A stretch of 64,000 bases of DNA, from positions 8,663,001 through 8,727,000 of the forward strand of contig OZ023192.1 of NCBI GenBank assembly GCA_963995505.1, read 5' to 3'. The translations under genes were made by a program, and so were the position numbers. Below, one piece after another: positions 34,422-46,609 of the stretch (its first letter is position 1; each line of letters begins with the position of its first letter). The notes beneath the pieces were generated by a model, which saw only the letters and a program-made list of their open reading frames with translations, did no database searches and was not told the origin of the DNA. Origin of the DNA: Hypericum androsaemum (Eukaryota; Streptophyta; Magnoliopsida; Malpighiales; Hypericaceae).

Positions 34422-35212
34422 TGATGTGAGCACACCTACGAACACACCTACATTCAAGCCACAAGACTCACGGCAAGTGCACGTACCAATTGGACCGGTG
34501 ACACGAGCAAGAGCCAAAAAGTTTCAGGCCGAATTTAATGGATTAATGCAAGAAGTCTGGGCTCAAGATGGTGCGTACAAGTGCAAGGACGTGCATGGGG
34601 CCCATGCAAAGCCCATGCACGTGATAGAGGCTATTTTGGAAGCTTGACATGCACGTAAGCTTCTAGATGCATGCGCACATGGAGAATCAAGAAGAATCAG
34701 CCTATTTAGTCAGTGCATCTACTTGTTTTGGACGTGCAGCTATTAGTTATTCTATTAGATATTATTTGCTTATATTATTCCTTATTTAGTTGAATAAATT
34801 CGGCCAGAATCTCCTTAGATTAGGAAAGAGAGTTTTGGCCAGCCTTTGAACTCCTTTTAAGGAGTTAGCTTGTTTAGGAATACTTTGGTACTTTGGGAGC
34901 CTATATAAGGAGGACTCCTACCAATAAAACGTACACAACTTTGAGATTGATAATTTTGTGAGTTAGATACTCCTTGCATGTTCTTGCTAATTGCTGGATT
35001 GCTTAGCTTGAGCGAATCTTTCACTTATCAAATGATTCCTCCATCATCGTTTGTGGCATGATTCGACTTGGACCAAAGGTTCACGAAATTCCATTGCTCG
35101 GGTTGCGGTTCTTCCAAACCAAGGTTCTTGCAAGGCTCGAGTTCGTGGGTTACGGTCTGTTCCATCCAAAGTAGCACGGTCCGTTGTGAATCTCCTGCCG
35201 AGGTTCATATTA
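34422..35212 (+). repeat. D 5' LTR
   Basis: 791 bp, TGATGTGAGCAC to TTCATATTA; the terminal CA has become TA. It keeps the open coding tail (PIGPVTRARAKKFQAEFNG) to TGA at 34645-34647. It resembles the B and C LTRs in layout but is clearly diverged. Confidence 0.9.
34902..34928 (+). promoter_or_regulatory. D LTR TATA box and AATAAA
   Basis: TATATAAG at 34902-34909 and AATAAA at 34923-34928, the same compact spacing as in families B and C. Confidence 0.6.
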
Positions 35213-35840
35213 TTTGGTATCAGAGCCACGGCTTGCTACTATCTATCTTTACCTTTCCTTTTTTTGTTGGTCTAGTATCCAATTTGTTTTTCATAAGTAG
35301 TTTGGTTCGTTTGTGTTTCGAGCAATCAGATTCGTGACTTAGTTATTCTAGGTTGTGTATTCTGATCAAAGAAAAAAAAGAAGAAAAGAAACGGAAAACA
35401 AAAGAAGAAGCAAGACTAAATAGGAAATTGCAAGAACAAGACGAAGTAGGAAGCTTGAGTAAACGCAAGAAAAGAGGAAGCAAGAAGAACGCAAGAGAAA
35501 CAAAAGAGGAAGCAAGAAGCAAAACAGATAGGCGGACAGAAAAACAAGGGGAAGTCAGCCCGAATTAGTCTACGTGGAGCGCAAGAAAACAAGGAACTAC
35601 CTTTGATAGTGATCCGTGTAGTTCAAACAAAGCCTTGTTAGCTAAGTAAGAACATATAAGGGTATCACGAGAGGAAAAAGGCAAGAGTTTGTGAGTGCAA
35701 TTAGAGAGAAAAGCCAAATAATTGAGTGCAAACACGAGTGAACTTGAGTGCAACTTACATTGAGAGTAAACACGTAAGGGAGTGAACTTGTGAGGCCATC
35801 AATTTTTTTTTTTACTAACGAAATTTTCTTGCAGCCAGAT
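35213..35840 (+). other. D untranslated leader
   Basis: About 630 bp with no gene: A/G-rich segment (about 35365-35545), AAAAAGGCAAGAG at 35675-35687, TACTAAC at 35813-35819, and CAG ending at 35834 before the gag ATG. It follows the same plan as the B and C leaders. Confidence 0.65.
35215..35226 (+). other. D primer-binding site
   Basis: TGGTATCAGAGC, then CACGG, two bases after the degraded LTR end. Confidence 0.88.
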
Positions 35841-35961
35841 ATGTCTTGCGAAGATCAAAGAGAAAAAGAGGGTACGCTGGCTGATGTTGGTCTTAAGGTA
35901 TTTATGGAGGCCCTGACAAGAAAGTTCCAACAAATGATGCGAGCGGAGATGGAACCGTTGC
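35841..35961 (+). pseudogene. D gag, N-terminal piece
   Basis: The first about 40 codons of D gag (MSCEDQREKEG...), homologous to the N-terminus in A, B and C. It is interrupted after GTTGC by B2 and resumes at 42771. Confidence 0.9.
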
Positions 35962-36766
35962 TGATATGAATCTATGCGGAAAAGATTCACAACTCGGACC
36001 GTTTGTTACTTTAGAATGGAACAGATCACAACTCACAAGAACTCACTCGAACTAAGGCACGAAATTGAACCTTAACCCGCAACAAGAACTTCTGAACCTT
36101 GACCTAAGGTCGAATCACGCCACAAGCGAGGATGGATGGTCCGCTTGATAAGTGAAAGATAAATTCTAGCCAAGACGACTCACCAGCCTAAGCAAGAACA
36201 AACGAGTATCTAAACTCTCAATTAGCCAAAGCTATGTAATTCTGAATTGTTGTGTACGTTTTTATTGCTAGGAGTCCTCTTTATATAGGCTCCCAAAGTA
36301 CCAAAGTATTCCTAAACAAGCTAACTCCTAAAAAGGAGTTCAAAGGCTGGCCAAAACTCTCTTTCCTATTCTAAGGAGATTCTGGCCGAATTATTCAACT
36401 AAAATAGGAAATAATCTAAACAAATAATATCTAATAGAATAACAATTAATTGCACGTCCTAACAAGAAGATGCATGGCCTAAATAGGTTGATTCTTGCTG
36501 ATTCTTCATGTGCGCATGCATCCAGAAGTTGGTGTGCATATTAAGCTTCCAAAATAGCCTCTATCACGTGCATGGGCTTTGCATGTGCCTCATGCACGTC
36601 CTTGCACTTGTACGCACCAACTTGAGCCCAAACTTCTTGCATTAGTCCATTGAAATCAGATTGCAACTTCCTAGCTCGTGCTCTTGTCATTGGCCCAATT
36701 GGAACTTGAACTTGCTGCGAGTCTACAAGCTTGATAGTAGGTGCGTCCTTAGGCTTGCTCACATCA
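35962..36766 (-). repeat. B2 3' LTR
   Basis: 805 bp, starting TGATATGAATCTATGCGG on the top strand. It includes the last about 74 codons of gag-pol. No mismatch with the right-hand LTR was seen. Confidence 0.95.
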
Positions 36767-39700
36767 GTCCCCTCCTCTTGAAAAGGATTTGTCCTCAAAT
36801 CATCACCTACATCAAACGGACTCAAGTCAGCCACGTTAAACGAAGCACTTACATTATACTCACCCGGAAGGTCTAGCTTGTAGGCATTATCATTGATGCG
36901 TTCGATCACTTGGAATGGACCATCTCCCCGTGGTAGCAACTTTGAACGTCTTTGTACAGGAAAACGCTCCTTCCTCATATGTAGCCAAACCCAATCTCCC
37001 GGCTCAAAGACAACCTTGTGCCTTCCTTTGTTTGCTTGCCTTGCATAGTGCTCCGTGCGCTTCTCGATGTTCATTCTTGCTTTCTCATGTAACTGCTTGA
37101 CAAATTCAGCTTTCTTCTTGCCATCTAAGTTAACTTGCTCACTCGAAGGTAGAGGTGATAAATCCAATGGAGTCAAAGGATTAAATCCATAAACAAGCTC
37201 AAATGGTGAGAATTGAGTAGCAGAATGGACAGAACGATTATAAGCAAACTCAACATGAGGCAAACATTCTTCCCAAGTCTTAATGTTATGCTTAATGAGT
37301 GCTCTCAAAAGTGTAGACAAAGTCCTATTCACTACTTCAGTTTGACCATCAGTTTGAGGATGACAAGTAGTAGAAAACAACAACTTAGTACCTAACTTGC
37401 ACCACAAGGTCTTCCAAAAGTAACTTAGGAACTTAGCATCTCTATCAGAGATAATTGTCCTAGGCATGCCATGCAACCTAACAACCTCTCTAAAGAACAA
37501 ATCAGCAATGTTTGAAGCATCATCAGTTTTATGACATGGAATGAAATGTGCCATCTTAGAAAACCTATCCACTACCACAAAAATCGAATCTCTTCCACGC
37601 TTAGTCCTAGGTAGTCCTAACACAAAATCCATAGAGATATCAATCCAAGGCTCACTAGGTATAGGTAGTGGGGTGTACAAACCATGGGGTTTTACTTTCG
37701 ACTTGGCTTGCTTGCAAGTGATGCAACGACCACAAACTCTCTCAACGTCTCTCTTCATGTGTGGCCAAAAGAAATGATCTTGTAGCATTGCCAAGGTCTT
37801 TGCAATTCCAAAATGCCCCATTAAGCCACCTCCATGTGCCTCCTGGATTAGTAATTCTCGCATCGAACAATTAGGCACACAAAGTTTGTTTTCACGAAAG
37901 AGGTAACCTTCATTACGAAAGAACTTACCAAATGCACTTCTTTCAGTTGATCTAAACAACTCGCCAAAATCAACATCATCAACATACATCTCTTTAATGT
38001 GTTCAAAACCAAGTAGTTTAGCATCAAGAGTTGAGATCAAGGCGTACCTCCGTGATAGTGCATCAGCTACTACATTTTCCTTACCTTGCTTGTAGCGAAT
38101 GACATAAGGAAATGTCTCAATGAATTCCACCCATCGTGCATGCCTCTTGTTCAGCTTGTGTTGCCCCTTTAAGTGCTTGAGTGACTCATGATCAGTGTGA
38201 ATCACGAACTCCTTGGGCCACAAGTAATGTTGCCATGTCTCCAATGCTCGAACTAGTGCGTACAACTCCTTGTCATAGGTCGGGTAATTCAAGGTTGCAC
38301 CACTTAGTTTCTCACTAAAGTATGCAATAGGTCTTCCTTCTTGCATAAGGACAGCTCCAATTCCTACACCAGAAGCATCACACTCTATTTCAAAAGTCTT
38401 AGTGAAATTAGGCAAAGCTAACAAGGGTGCATTAGTCAACTTCTCTTTTAGTAGTTGGAAAGCCTTCTCTTGAGCTTCTCCCCAAGTAAAGCCTACGTTC
38501 TTCTTGATGACTTCAGTTATGGGTGCGGCTATGCTACTAAAGTCCTTCACAAATCTCCTATAAAAGCTAGCTAGTCCATGAAAGCTCCTAACATTAGCAA
38601 CACTTGTAGGGCTTGGCCATTCACGGATAGCTCGGATCTTTTCATCATCAACCTGTATTCCGTTAGCTCCAACAACAAAACCCAAGAATACAAGTTTATC
38701 CGTACAAAAGGTGCACTTCTTCAAGTTAGCAAACAATTTTTCTTCTCTAAGTGCATCTAAGACAGATTTCAAATGTTCTAGATGATCCTCCATGCTCTTG
38801 CTATAAATGAGTATATCATCAAAGTAAACAACCACAAATTTACCAATGAATGGACGTAGAACATGATTCATGAGTCGCATAAACGTGCTAGGTGCGTTGG
38901 ACAAACCGAATGGCATGACCATCCACTCATACAACCCATACTTTGTTTTAAAAGCAGTTTTCCACTCATCTCCTTCTTTCATCCTAATTTGATGATAACC
39001 ACTCTTCAAATCAATCTTAGAAAACATGCAAGAACCATGCAACTCATCTAACATGTCATCTAAACGAGGGATAGGGTGACGATATTTTACCGTTATGTTG
39101 TTGACTGCTCGGCAATCAACACACATTCTCCATGTTTTATCCTTCTTGGGCACAAGCAGGACTGGAACAGCACATGGACTCATGCTCTCTCTCACGTACC
39201 CTTTCTCCAATAGCTCGTTGACTTGCTTCTCAAGCTCCTTTGTTTCTTCAGGATTGCTTCTATATGCGGGACGGTTAGGTATGGCAGCTCCCGGAACCAA
39301 GTCTATTTGATGTTCAATCCCACGAATAGGTGGCAAACCAGGTGGAAGCTCGTCGGGAAAGACATCCTTGTAATCCTGCAAAAGAGACACAACCGTACTA
39401 GGTACATGTGGTTCAAGCTCGTTAGTGTTTAAAAGCGCCTCCCTATACCGAAGTAAGATCATAGGCTTCTTTTCAAAGCATGCTTGCTTAATATCACTTG
39501 TTCCCACATAGTAACTCTTTTTCCAACTCTCGGTTTTTCTCTCTTTGGCCGTTTTAATTTCTGTTTTTCCGGCTTCTTTTGTTTTCTCAATCTTTTCCTC
39601 TCCATTGGCCGTTTTTCTTATCTTTTTTTCGGCTTCTTCTCTCCTCTCATTCTTTTTCTTTTTATCACGCTCCCTTTGCTCATCACTTTCTTTTTGCAAC

Positions 39701-41328
39701 TGACGTTGATCTTCACAAACTTGTGATGGTGACAAGGGTGCCAAGGTGATTACTCTCTTCTTAAGTATAAATGAATACTTATTGGTGTAGCCATCATGAT
39801 GCACTTTCCTATCAAACTGCCACGGCCTTCCTAACAATAGGTGACCAGCTTGCATTGGTACAACATCACACAACACTTCATCCTCATAGTTGCCAATGCG
39901 GAATGCTACCAATACTTGCTTCATCACTCGTACTTCTCCACTATCATTCAGCCATTGTAGTTTGTAAGGCTTAGGGTGTTTTCCCGTGAGTAACCCTAAC
40001 TTCTCCACCATAGTCGTGCTTGCAACATTAGCACAACTTCCTCCATCTATGATGACACTACACACCTTGTCTTTAACATAGCACCTTGTGTGAAAAATAT
40101 TTTCTCTTTGAGCCACATTATCTTCTTCTTTCACTTGCACATTCAATGCTCTTCTAGACACAAGAGTAAGCCTCTCAGCAGCTTGGTACTCTTCCTCGGA
40201 TACGTCCTCCAAAGAAGGCATGCTTTCATGCTCCGAATCCTCTTCTTCAGTTTCAATCTCTCCACCTTCCTTGATCACCATTGCTTGCCTGTTAGGACAT
40301 TGACTTGAGATGTGCCCCCTTCCTTGACACTTAAAGCACTTGATGTCACGGTTCCTAGCTGGAGTGACTTCCACTTTCCTTTGAGAATTAGCTTGAGAAC
40401 TCTCGGGTTTATGCTCTACTTTGGCTGCTTGTGGCTTGTCAAACTTCTTTTGGTAGTTTGGCTTCCAAGTAGAATTCGATGTAGCTCTTGTTCTCCCCTC
40501 TCCTCTCTTGAGTTGCTTCTCAATTTTCATTGCCATATGCACCATGTCCTCCAACTCCACATAGTGTTGCAACTCAACTTTGTCTTGAATTTCAGGATTG
40601 AGTCCATTCAAGAACCTTGCCATTGTAACTTCTCTATCTTCATCTATATCAGCTCTTATCATGGCCATCTCCATCTGTTTGAAATACTCCTCCACACTCA
40701 AATTTCCTTGCCTCATTCCTTGTAACTTCTTATACAGCTCTCTATAGTAATGACTTGGAACAAATCTCTTCCTCATCACTACTTTCATGTCTTCCCAAGT
40801 AGCTATAGGGCGTTCTCTATTTCTCCTCCTGCTTGTCACAAGTTGATCCCACCAAGTTATAGCATAATCAGTAAATTCGGTGATGGCAAGTTTTACCTTC
40901 TTTTCTTCGGAGCTATTGTGGCAATCAAACACGAACTCAATCTTCTTCTCCCACTCTAAGTACGCCTCCGGGTCAGAACGACCGGCAAAGGAAGGTATCT
41001 TCAGTTTGATACTCCCTATGTTGTCGTCTCTCTTTGGCCTCGCCTCCCTAGGTGGACGGCTTGTTCTTGCTCTCCTAAGACTCCTTGTTGAGCCTACGCC
41101 TTCTTCCGATTCAGAATCAGCTCCGCTTGACTCTCCGATAGGTACTCCTCTCCTACGCCTTTGGAGTTCGCCTCGCGCTGGGGGGATGTCACGAGAATTC
41201 TCCACGGCATCCACGCGTAGTTGCAAAGGCTCCATCTGAGCTTGCACCATCTGCTCGAGCTTCCCGGCCAATGCATCCACTAATAACTTAAGGTCTATGT
41301 TTCCCATGGTTTGACCTTCATGTGACAT
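36541..41328 (-). CDS. B2 gag-pol polyprotein (1595 aa)
   Basis: An intact Ty3/gypsy polyprotein, collinear with B1. It has the full set of signatures: ITWWDQL Gag, CCHC 331-344, DGG protease at 428, YFDD RT at 835-838, RNase H, HHCC and DD35E integrase, GPF, and the B-type LTR-encoded tail [20 protein letters not shown]. It differs from B1 at several sites, for example [38 protein letters not shown] and NFTKTFEIE; at most of these sites B1 has the C-type residue. No lesion was seen, so it is probably competent. Confidence 0.96.
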   Translation of the reverse strand: MSHEGQTMGNIDLKLLVDALAGKLEQMVQAQMEPLQLRVDAVENSRDIPPARGELQRRRRGVPIGESSGADSESEEGVGSTRSLRRARTSRPPREARPKRDDNIGSIKLKIPSFAGRSDPEAYLEWEKKIEFVFDCHNSSEEKKVKLAITEFTDYAITWWDQLVTSRRRNRERPIATWEDMKVVMRKRFVPSHYYRELYKKLQGMRQGNLSVEEYFKQMEMAMIRADIDEDREVTMARFLNGLNPEIQDKVELQHYVELEDMVHMAMKIEKQLKRGEGRTRATSNSTWKPNYQKKFDKPQAAKVEHKPESSQANSQRKVEVTPARNRDIKCFKCQGRGHISSQCPNRQAMVIKEGGEIETEEEDSEHESMPSLEDVSEEEYQAAERLTLVSRRALNVQVKEEDNVAQRENIFHTRCYVKDKVCSVIIDGGSCANVASTTMVEKLGLLTGKHPKPYKLQWLNDSGEVRVMKQVLVAFRIGNYEDEVLCDVVPMQAGHLLLGRPWQFDRKVHHDGYTNKYSFILKKRVITLAPLSPSQVCEDQRQLQKESDEQRERDKKKKNERREEAEKKIRKTANGEEKIEKTKEAGKTEIKTAKERKTESWKKSYYVGTSDIKQACFEKKPMILLRYREALLNTNELEPHVPSTVVSLLQDYKDVFPDELPPGLPPIRGIEHQIDLVPGAAIPNRPAYRSNPEETKELEKQVNELLEKGYVRESMSPCAVPVLLVPKKDKTWRMCVDCRAVNNITVKYRHPIPRLDDMLDELHGSCMFSKIDLKSGYHQIRMKEGDEWKTAFKTKYGLYEWMVMPFGLSNAPSTFMRLMNHVLRPFIGKFVVVYFDDILIYSKSMEDHLEHLKSVLDALREEKLFANLKKCTFCTDKLVFLGFVVGANGIQVDDEKIRAIREWPSPTSVANVRSFHGLASFYRRFVKDFSSIAAPITEVIKKNVGFTWGEAQEKAFQLLKEKLTNAPLLALPNFTKTFEIECDASGVGIGAVLMQEGRPIAYFSEKLSGATLNYPTYDKELYALVRALETWQHYLWPKEFVIHTDHESLKHLKGQHKLNKRHARWVEFIETFPYVIRYKQGKENVVADALSRRYALISTLDAKLLGFEHIKEMYVDDVDFGELFRSTERSAFGKFFRNEGYLFRENKLCVPNCSMRELLIQEAHGGGLMGHFGIAKTLAMLQDHFFWPHMKRDVERVCGRCITCKQAKSKVKPHGLYTPLPIPSEPWIDISMDFVLGLPRTKRGRDSIFVVVDRFSKMAHFIPCHKTDDASNIADLFFREVVRLHGMPRTIISDRDAKFLSYFWKTLWCKLGTKLLFSTTCHPQTDGQTEVVNRTLSTLLRALIKHNIKTWEECLPHVEFAYNRSVHSATQFSPFELVYGFNPLTPLDLSPLPSSEQVNLDGKKKAEFVKQLHEKARMNIEKRTEHYARQANKGRHKVVFEPGDWVWLHMRKERFPVQRRSKLLPRGDGPFQVIERINDNAYKLDLPGEYNVSASFNVADLSPFDVGDDLRTNPFQEEGTDVSKPKDAPTIKLVDSQQVQVPIGPMTRARARKLQSDFNGLMQEVWAQVGAYKCKDVHEAHAKPMHVIEAILEA

Positions 41329-41960
41329 GTTTGCTGCAAGAAAAATTGGTTAGTAATAAAAAAAATATGGCCTCACAAGCTCACTCCCTTACGTGTATAC
41401 TCTCAATGTAAGGTGCACTCAAGTTCACTCGTGTTTGCACTCAAATATTTGGCTTTTCTCTCTAAGGTACTCGCACACTCTTGCCTTTTTCCTCTCGTGA
41501 TACTTGTATGTTCTTACTAAGGCTAGAACGGCCTTGCTTGAGCTTCACGCTTTAACAACCAGAATGTTAAAGTTCTTCTTGGGTCTTTCCTTTAGTCTTG
41601 CTCGCTTCCTTTTTGATTTTGTTTCCTCTTTAAGCTTGCTTGCGGCCTTGCTTCCTCTTTAGACTTGCTTGCGGCCTTGCTCCCTCTTTAGACTTGCTTG
41701 CGGCCTTTGCTTCCTCTTTAGGCTTCACGCACTTTTTCTTTTCTTTCCTTTTTCGTTTCTTTTCTTTTCTTTTCTTTTTTTTTTCTTTCTTTTCTTTTCT
41801 TTTCTTGCTTCACTCGTTTGTTTCCCTCTCTTTTCAAACAGCGAAGAGAAAAAAAAAACGAACCAATAAGAACAAAAATAACGAGCAACTAAACGAACCA
41901 ACAAGAACAAAAATAACAAGGATAGTGAACTAAAGTAACAAGCTAAGCTCTGATACCAAC
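41329..41960 (-). other. B2 untranslated leader
   Basis: About 630 bp without a gene: PBS, minus-strand purine tract (about 41735-41815), three copies of the 29-bp TAAAGAGGAAGC repeat (about 41630-41720), and the TACTAAC/T-tract/CAG block before the ATG. Confidence 0.7.
41947..41958 (-). other. B2 primer-binding site
   Basis: Reverse complement of TGGTATCAGAGC, two bases inside the 5' LTR. Confidence 0.92.
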
Positions 41961-42765
41961 TGATATGAATCTATGCGGAAAAGATTCACAACTCGGACCG
42001 TTTGTTACTTTAGAATGGAACAGATCACAACTCACAAGAACTCACTCGAACTAAGGCACGAAATTGAACCTTAACCCGCAACAAGAACTTCTGAACCTTG
42101 ACCTAAGGTCGAATCACGCCACAAGCGAGGATGGATGGTCCGCTTGATAAGTGAAAGATAAATTCTAGCCAAGACGACTCACCAGCCTAAGCAAGAACAA
42201 ACGAGTATCTAAACTCTCAATTAGCCAAAGCTATGTAATTCTGAATTGTTGTGTACGTTTTTATTGCTAGGAGTCCTCTTTATATAGGCTCCCAAAGTAC
42301 CAAAGTATTCCTAAACAAGCTAACTCCTAAAAAGGAGTTCAAAGGCTGGCCAAAACTCTCTTTCCTATTCTAAGGAGATTCTGGCCGAATTATTCAACTA
42401 AAATAGGAAATAATCTAAACAAATAATATCTAATAGAATAACAATTAATTGCACGTCCTAACAAGAAGATGCATGGCCTAAATAGGTTGATTCTTGCTGA
42501 TTCTTCATGTGCGCATGCATCCAGAAGTTGGTGTGCATATTAAGCTTCCAAAATAGCCTCTATCACGTGCATGGGCTTTGCATGTGCCTCATGCACGTCC
42601 TTGCACTTGTACGCACCAACTTGAGCCCAAACTTCTTGCATTAGTCCATTGAAATCAGATTGCAACTTCCTAGCTCGTGCTCTTGTCATTGGCCCAATTG
42701 GAACTTGAACTTGCTGCGAGTCTACAAGCTTGATAGTAGGTGCGTCCTTAGGCTTGCTCACATCA
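41961..42765 (-). repeat. B2 5' LTR
   Basis: 805 bp, followed by the TSD GTTGC, after which D gag resumes. It carries the rc TATATAAA and AATAAA. Confidence 0.95.
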
Positions 42766-42770
42766 GTTGC

Positions 42771-45700
42771 AACAACGCATGGATGCAATGGAGGACACTC
42801 GCAACAGCCAACAACCAAGAAGCGAAGTCCAAGCACAACGAAGGTTTGCACCTTTGGGAGGCACAAGTGGAGGAGAATTCCGGGCACAAAGAAGGAGAGC
42901 CCCTTTGGGAAGCACAAGTGAAGAAGATTCCAACCCTTTCCAGGAGGAGGATGTAGGTTCTACAAGGAATCTTAGGTGAGAAAGGACTAACCGCCCACCT
43001 AGAGAGGCAAGGCGAAGAAGAGATGACAACTTGGGAAGTGTTAAGCTGAAGATACCTTCCTTTGCAGGTTCTTGAATGGACTCAATCCTGAGATCCATGA
43101 CAAAGTAGAGTTGCAACACTATGTGGAGTTGGAGGACATGGTGCATATGGCCACGAAAATTGAGAAGCAACTGAAGAGAGGAGGAGGAGGGACAAGAGCT
43201 ACATCAACTGCTAATTGGAAGCCAAACTATTCAAAGAAATTTGAAAAACCACAGGCAACCAAGATAGAGCACAAGACTGAGAGTTCCAATGCCAATTCCC
43301 AAAAGAAGGTGGAAGCCACTCCCACACAAAACCGTGATATCAAGTGCTTCAAGTGTCAAGGAAGGGGGCACATCTCAAGTCAATGCCCTAACAAACAGAT
43401 TATGGTGATTAGAGAGAGTGGGGAGGTCGTAACAGAAGGAGAAAATTCGGATCACGAAAACATGCCTTCATTGGAAGACATATCCGAAGAGGAAATTCAA
43501 GTTCCTGAAGGACTCACTCTAGTGGCAAGAAGAGCCTTGAACTTGCAAGCAAGAGAAGAAGACGACAAAGCACAAAGGGAGAATATCTTCCATACAAGGT
43601 GTTATGTCAAGGACAAGGTGTGTAGTGTCCTCATTGATGGAGGCAACTGTGCTAACGTGGCAAGCACTACTATGGTTGAGAAGTTAGGGTTACTCACGAA
43701 GAAACACCCTAAACCTTATAAGCTGCAATGGCTGAATGATAGTGGAGAAGTACGAGTGGAGAAGCAAGTGCTAGTGACATTCCGCATTGGCAAGTAGGAA
43801 GATGAAGTGTTGTGCAATGTTGTGCCAATGCAAGCTAGTCATCTACTATTGGGGAGGCCGTGGCAGTTTGATAGAAGAGTAACTCATGAAGGACACACCA
43901 ACAAGTACTCATTCACACTCAATATGCGTGTGTTCACTTTGGCACCCTTCGCGCCATCACAAGTTTGTGAAGATCAGATGAAGTTACATAAAGAAAGTGA
44001 TGAGAGAAAAAAAAGCGAGCAAAAGAAACGAATTGAGAGGAGAGAAGAAGCCGAAAAATAGAAAAGAAAAACAGAATTGAAATCGGCCATTGAGAGAAAA
44101 TCCGAGGGATGGAAAAAGAACTACTATGCGGGAGCAAGTGAAATCAAGCAAGCTTGTTTTGAAAAAAAGTCTATGATCGTACTTCGGTGTAGGGAGACAC
44201 TTTTGATCACTAACGAACTTGAGCCACACTTGCCTAGTATGGTTGTTTCTCTCTTGCAGGACTACAAGGATGTCTTTCCCGAATAGCTACCAGCTGGATT
44301 ACCACCTATACGAGGGATTGAGCATCAAATTGACTTTGTTCCAGGAGCTACCATACCTAACCGCCCCGCATATAGAAGTAATCCTGAGGAAACAAAGGAA
44401 CTTGAGAGGCAAGTCAATAAGCTTTTGGAAAAAGGGTACGTGAGAGAAAGCATGAGCCCATGTGCTGTTCCCGTCCTACTTGTTCCTAAGAAGGATGGAT
44501 CATGGAGGATGTGTGTTGATTGTCGAGCTGTCAACAATATCACGGTAAAATATCGTCACCCTATTCCTCGCTTAGATGACATGTTAGATGAGTTGCATGG
44601 ATCTTGCATGTTTTCTAAGATTGACTTAAAAAGTGGTTATCATCAGATTAGGATGAAAGAAGGAGATGAGTGGAAGACTGCTTTTAAAACAAAATATGGG
44701 TTGTATGAGTGGATGGTCATGCCGTTCGGGTTATCTAATGCACCTAGTACATTCATGCGCCTTATGAATCTTGTCTTACGTCCATTCATTGGCAAATTTG
44801 TCATTGTGTACTTTGATGATATACTCATTTATAGTACGAGTTTAGAGGATCATGTAGAGCATTTGAAATCTGTCCTAGATGCACTTAGAGAGGATCAATT
44901 GTTTGCCAACTTGAAGAAGTGCACCTTTTGCACAGATAAACTTGTATTCTTGGGTTTTGTTGTTAGTGCTCACGGGATACAGGTTGATGAGGAGAAGATC
45001 CGAGCCATCCGGGACTGGCCAAGTCCTACAAGTGTTGCTAACATTCGAAGTTTTCATGGCTTAGCTAGCTTTTACAAGAGGTTCGTAAAAGACTTTAGTA
45101 GCCTAGCTGCGCCCCTCACTGAAGTCATCAAGAAGAATGTTGGATTTAGTTGGGGAGAAGCTCAAGAGAACTCATTCCAACTCATCAAAGAGAAGTTAAC
45201 TAATTCTCCTTTGTTGGCTTTGCCTAACTTTGCTAAAACCTTTGAAGTTGAATGTGATGCCTCAGGTATAGGGATTGGAGCTGTCCTCATGCAAGAAGGG
45301 AGACCAATTGCCTACTTTAGTGAGAAACTAAGTGGAGCAACCTTGAACTATCCAACTTATGACAAAGAGTTGTATGCGCTAGTTCGAACATTGGAAACAT
45401 GGCAGCATTACTTGTGGCCCAAGGAATTCGTGATCCACACTGATCATGAATCACTCAAGCACTTAAAGGGATAACACAAGTTGAATAGGAGGCATGCATG
45501 ATGGGTGGAGTTCATTGAGACATTTCCTTATGTCATTCGCTACAAGCAAGGTAAGGAAAATGTAGTAGCTGATGCCCTATCGCGAAGGTATGCTTTGATC
45601 TCAACTCTTGATGCGAAGTTAATTGGTTTTGAACACCTTAAAGAGTTGTATACTGATGATACTGATTTTGGTGATCTGTTCTGAGCTACGGAGAAGAGTG

Positions 45701-46170
45701 CAAGTGGTAAATTTTTTCGGAATGAAGGTTACCTATTTCGTGAGAACAAACTTTGTGTGCCTAATTGTTCTATGCGAGAGTTGCTAATTCAGGAGGCACA
45801 TGGAGGCGGATTGATGGGGCACTTTGGAATCGCAAAGACTTTGGCAATGCTACAAGATCACTTCTATTGGCCACACATGAAGCGCGACGTTGAAAGAGTT
45901 TGTGGGCGTTGCATCACATGCAAGCAAGCCAAGTCAAAGGTAAAACCCCACGGTTTGTATACCCCACTACCTATACTTAGTGAGCCTTGGATTGATATCT
46001 CTATGGATTTTGTGTTGGGACTGCCTAGGACTAAACGTGGAAGGGATTCAATCTTTGTGGTAGTGGATAGGTTTTCTAAGATGGCACATTTTATTCCATG
46101 TCATAAGACTGATGATGCTTCAAACATTGCTGATTTGTTCTTTAGAGAAGTTGTTAGGTTGCATGGTATG
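42771..46170 (+). pseudogene. D gag-pol, central part, degraded
   Basis: Continues D gag after B2 through CCHC ([14 protein letters not shown]), protease (LIDGGN), linker, RT (YFDDILIYS), RNase H and the first part of integrase (HHCC plus the first Asp). Lesions: TGA 42977-42979; loss of about 370 bp at about 43067, joining PSFAG to FLNGLNPE and removing the WW Gag core; TAG 43795-43797; TAG 44059-44061; TAG 44284-44286; TAA 45472-45474; TGA 45499-45501; TGA 45682-45684. It stops at GTATG, where E inserted between the two Asp codons of the integrase core. Confidence 0.92.
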
Positions 46171-46587
46171 TGACGTAGCGTAGTGGAATTGAATTTGTAA
46201 CTCGGGTAAAATCAACCATACGTGACTTCCGTCAACGTGATGGAGGGTTGTCCAAAAGGAGGGCCAGCCAAGTGCGGTAAAGAATAAATCAAACCAAGGG
46301 ACGCACCCTAAGATAGAAAGACTAAGTCTTGGTGAATTCTGATGTATTTCTGAATGTGTTTATTACATAAACATTCCCCTTTTTTATAAGGTTCAAAGGG
46401 AAACGGGATACATTCATAAATGCACTTACATACATGCATTCTTATTAAAACAGATCGCTAATGAGAGACTTTGAAAGTCATTTATTCATTAAGTCAGCCA
46501 ACGGACGAATGTGGACGCCCACTTCTCCTTATCTTGAACTTGGATGCCTTAGATGGTAGATGGATGAACTTGGACGTCCCTACGTCA
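46171..46587 (-). repeat. E 3' LTR
   Basis: 417 bp, TGACGTAG to CTACGTCA. Minus-strand CTTATAAAAA (46381-46390) is a plausible TATA box, with AATAAA at 46359-46364. A purine-rich PPT (AAGGAGAGGCGG) lies just inside the element at about 46588-46602. Confidence 0.92.
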
Positions 46588-46609
46588 GCCGCCTCTCCTT
46601 AGGAACAAG

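Larger units (their letters stand above)
35962..42765 (-). mobile_element. Element B2: intact Ty3/gypsy LTR retrotransposon
   Basis: 6804 bp, TSD GTTGC (35957-35961 and 42766-42770), inserted antisense into D gag. The 805-bp LTRs look identical, and it has PBS, leader with the 29-bp repeat and an intact 1595-codon ORF. It is of the same subfamily as B1. Confidence 0.97.
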
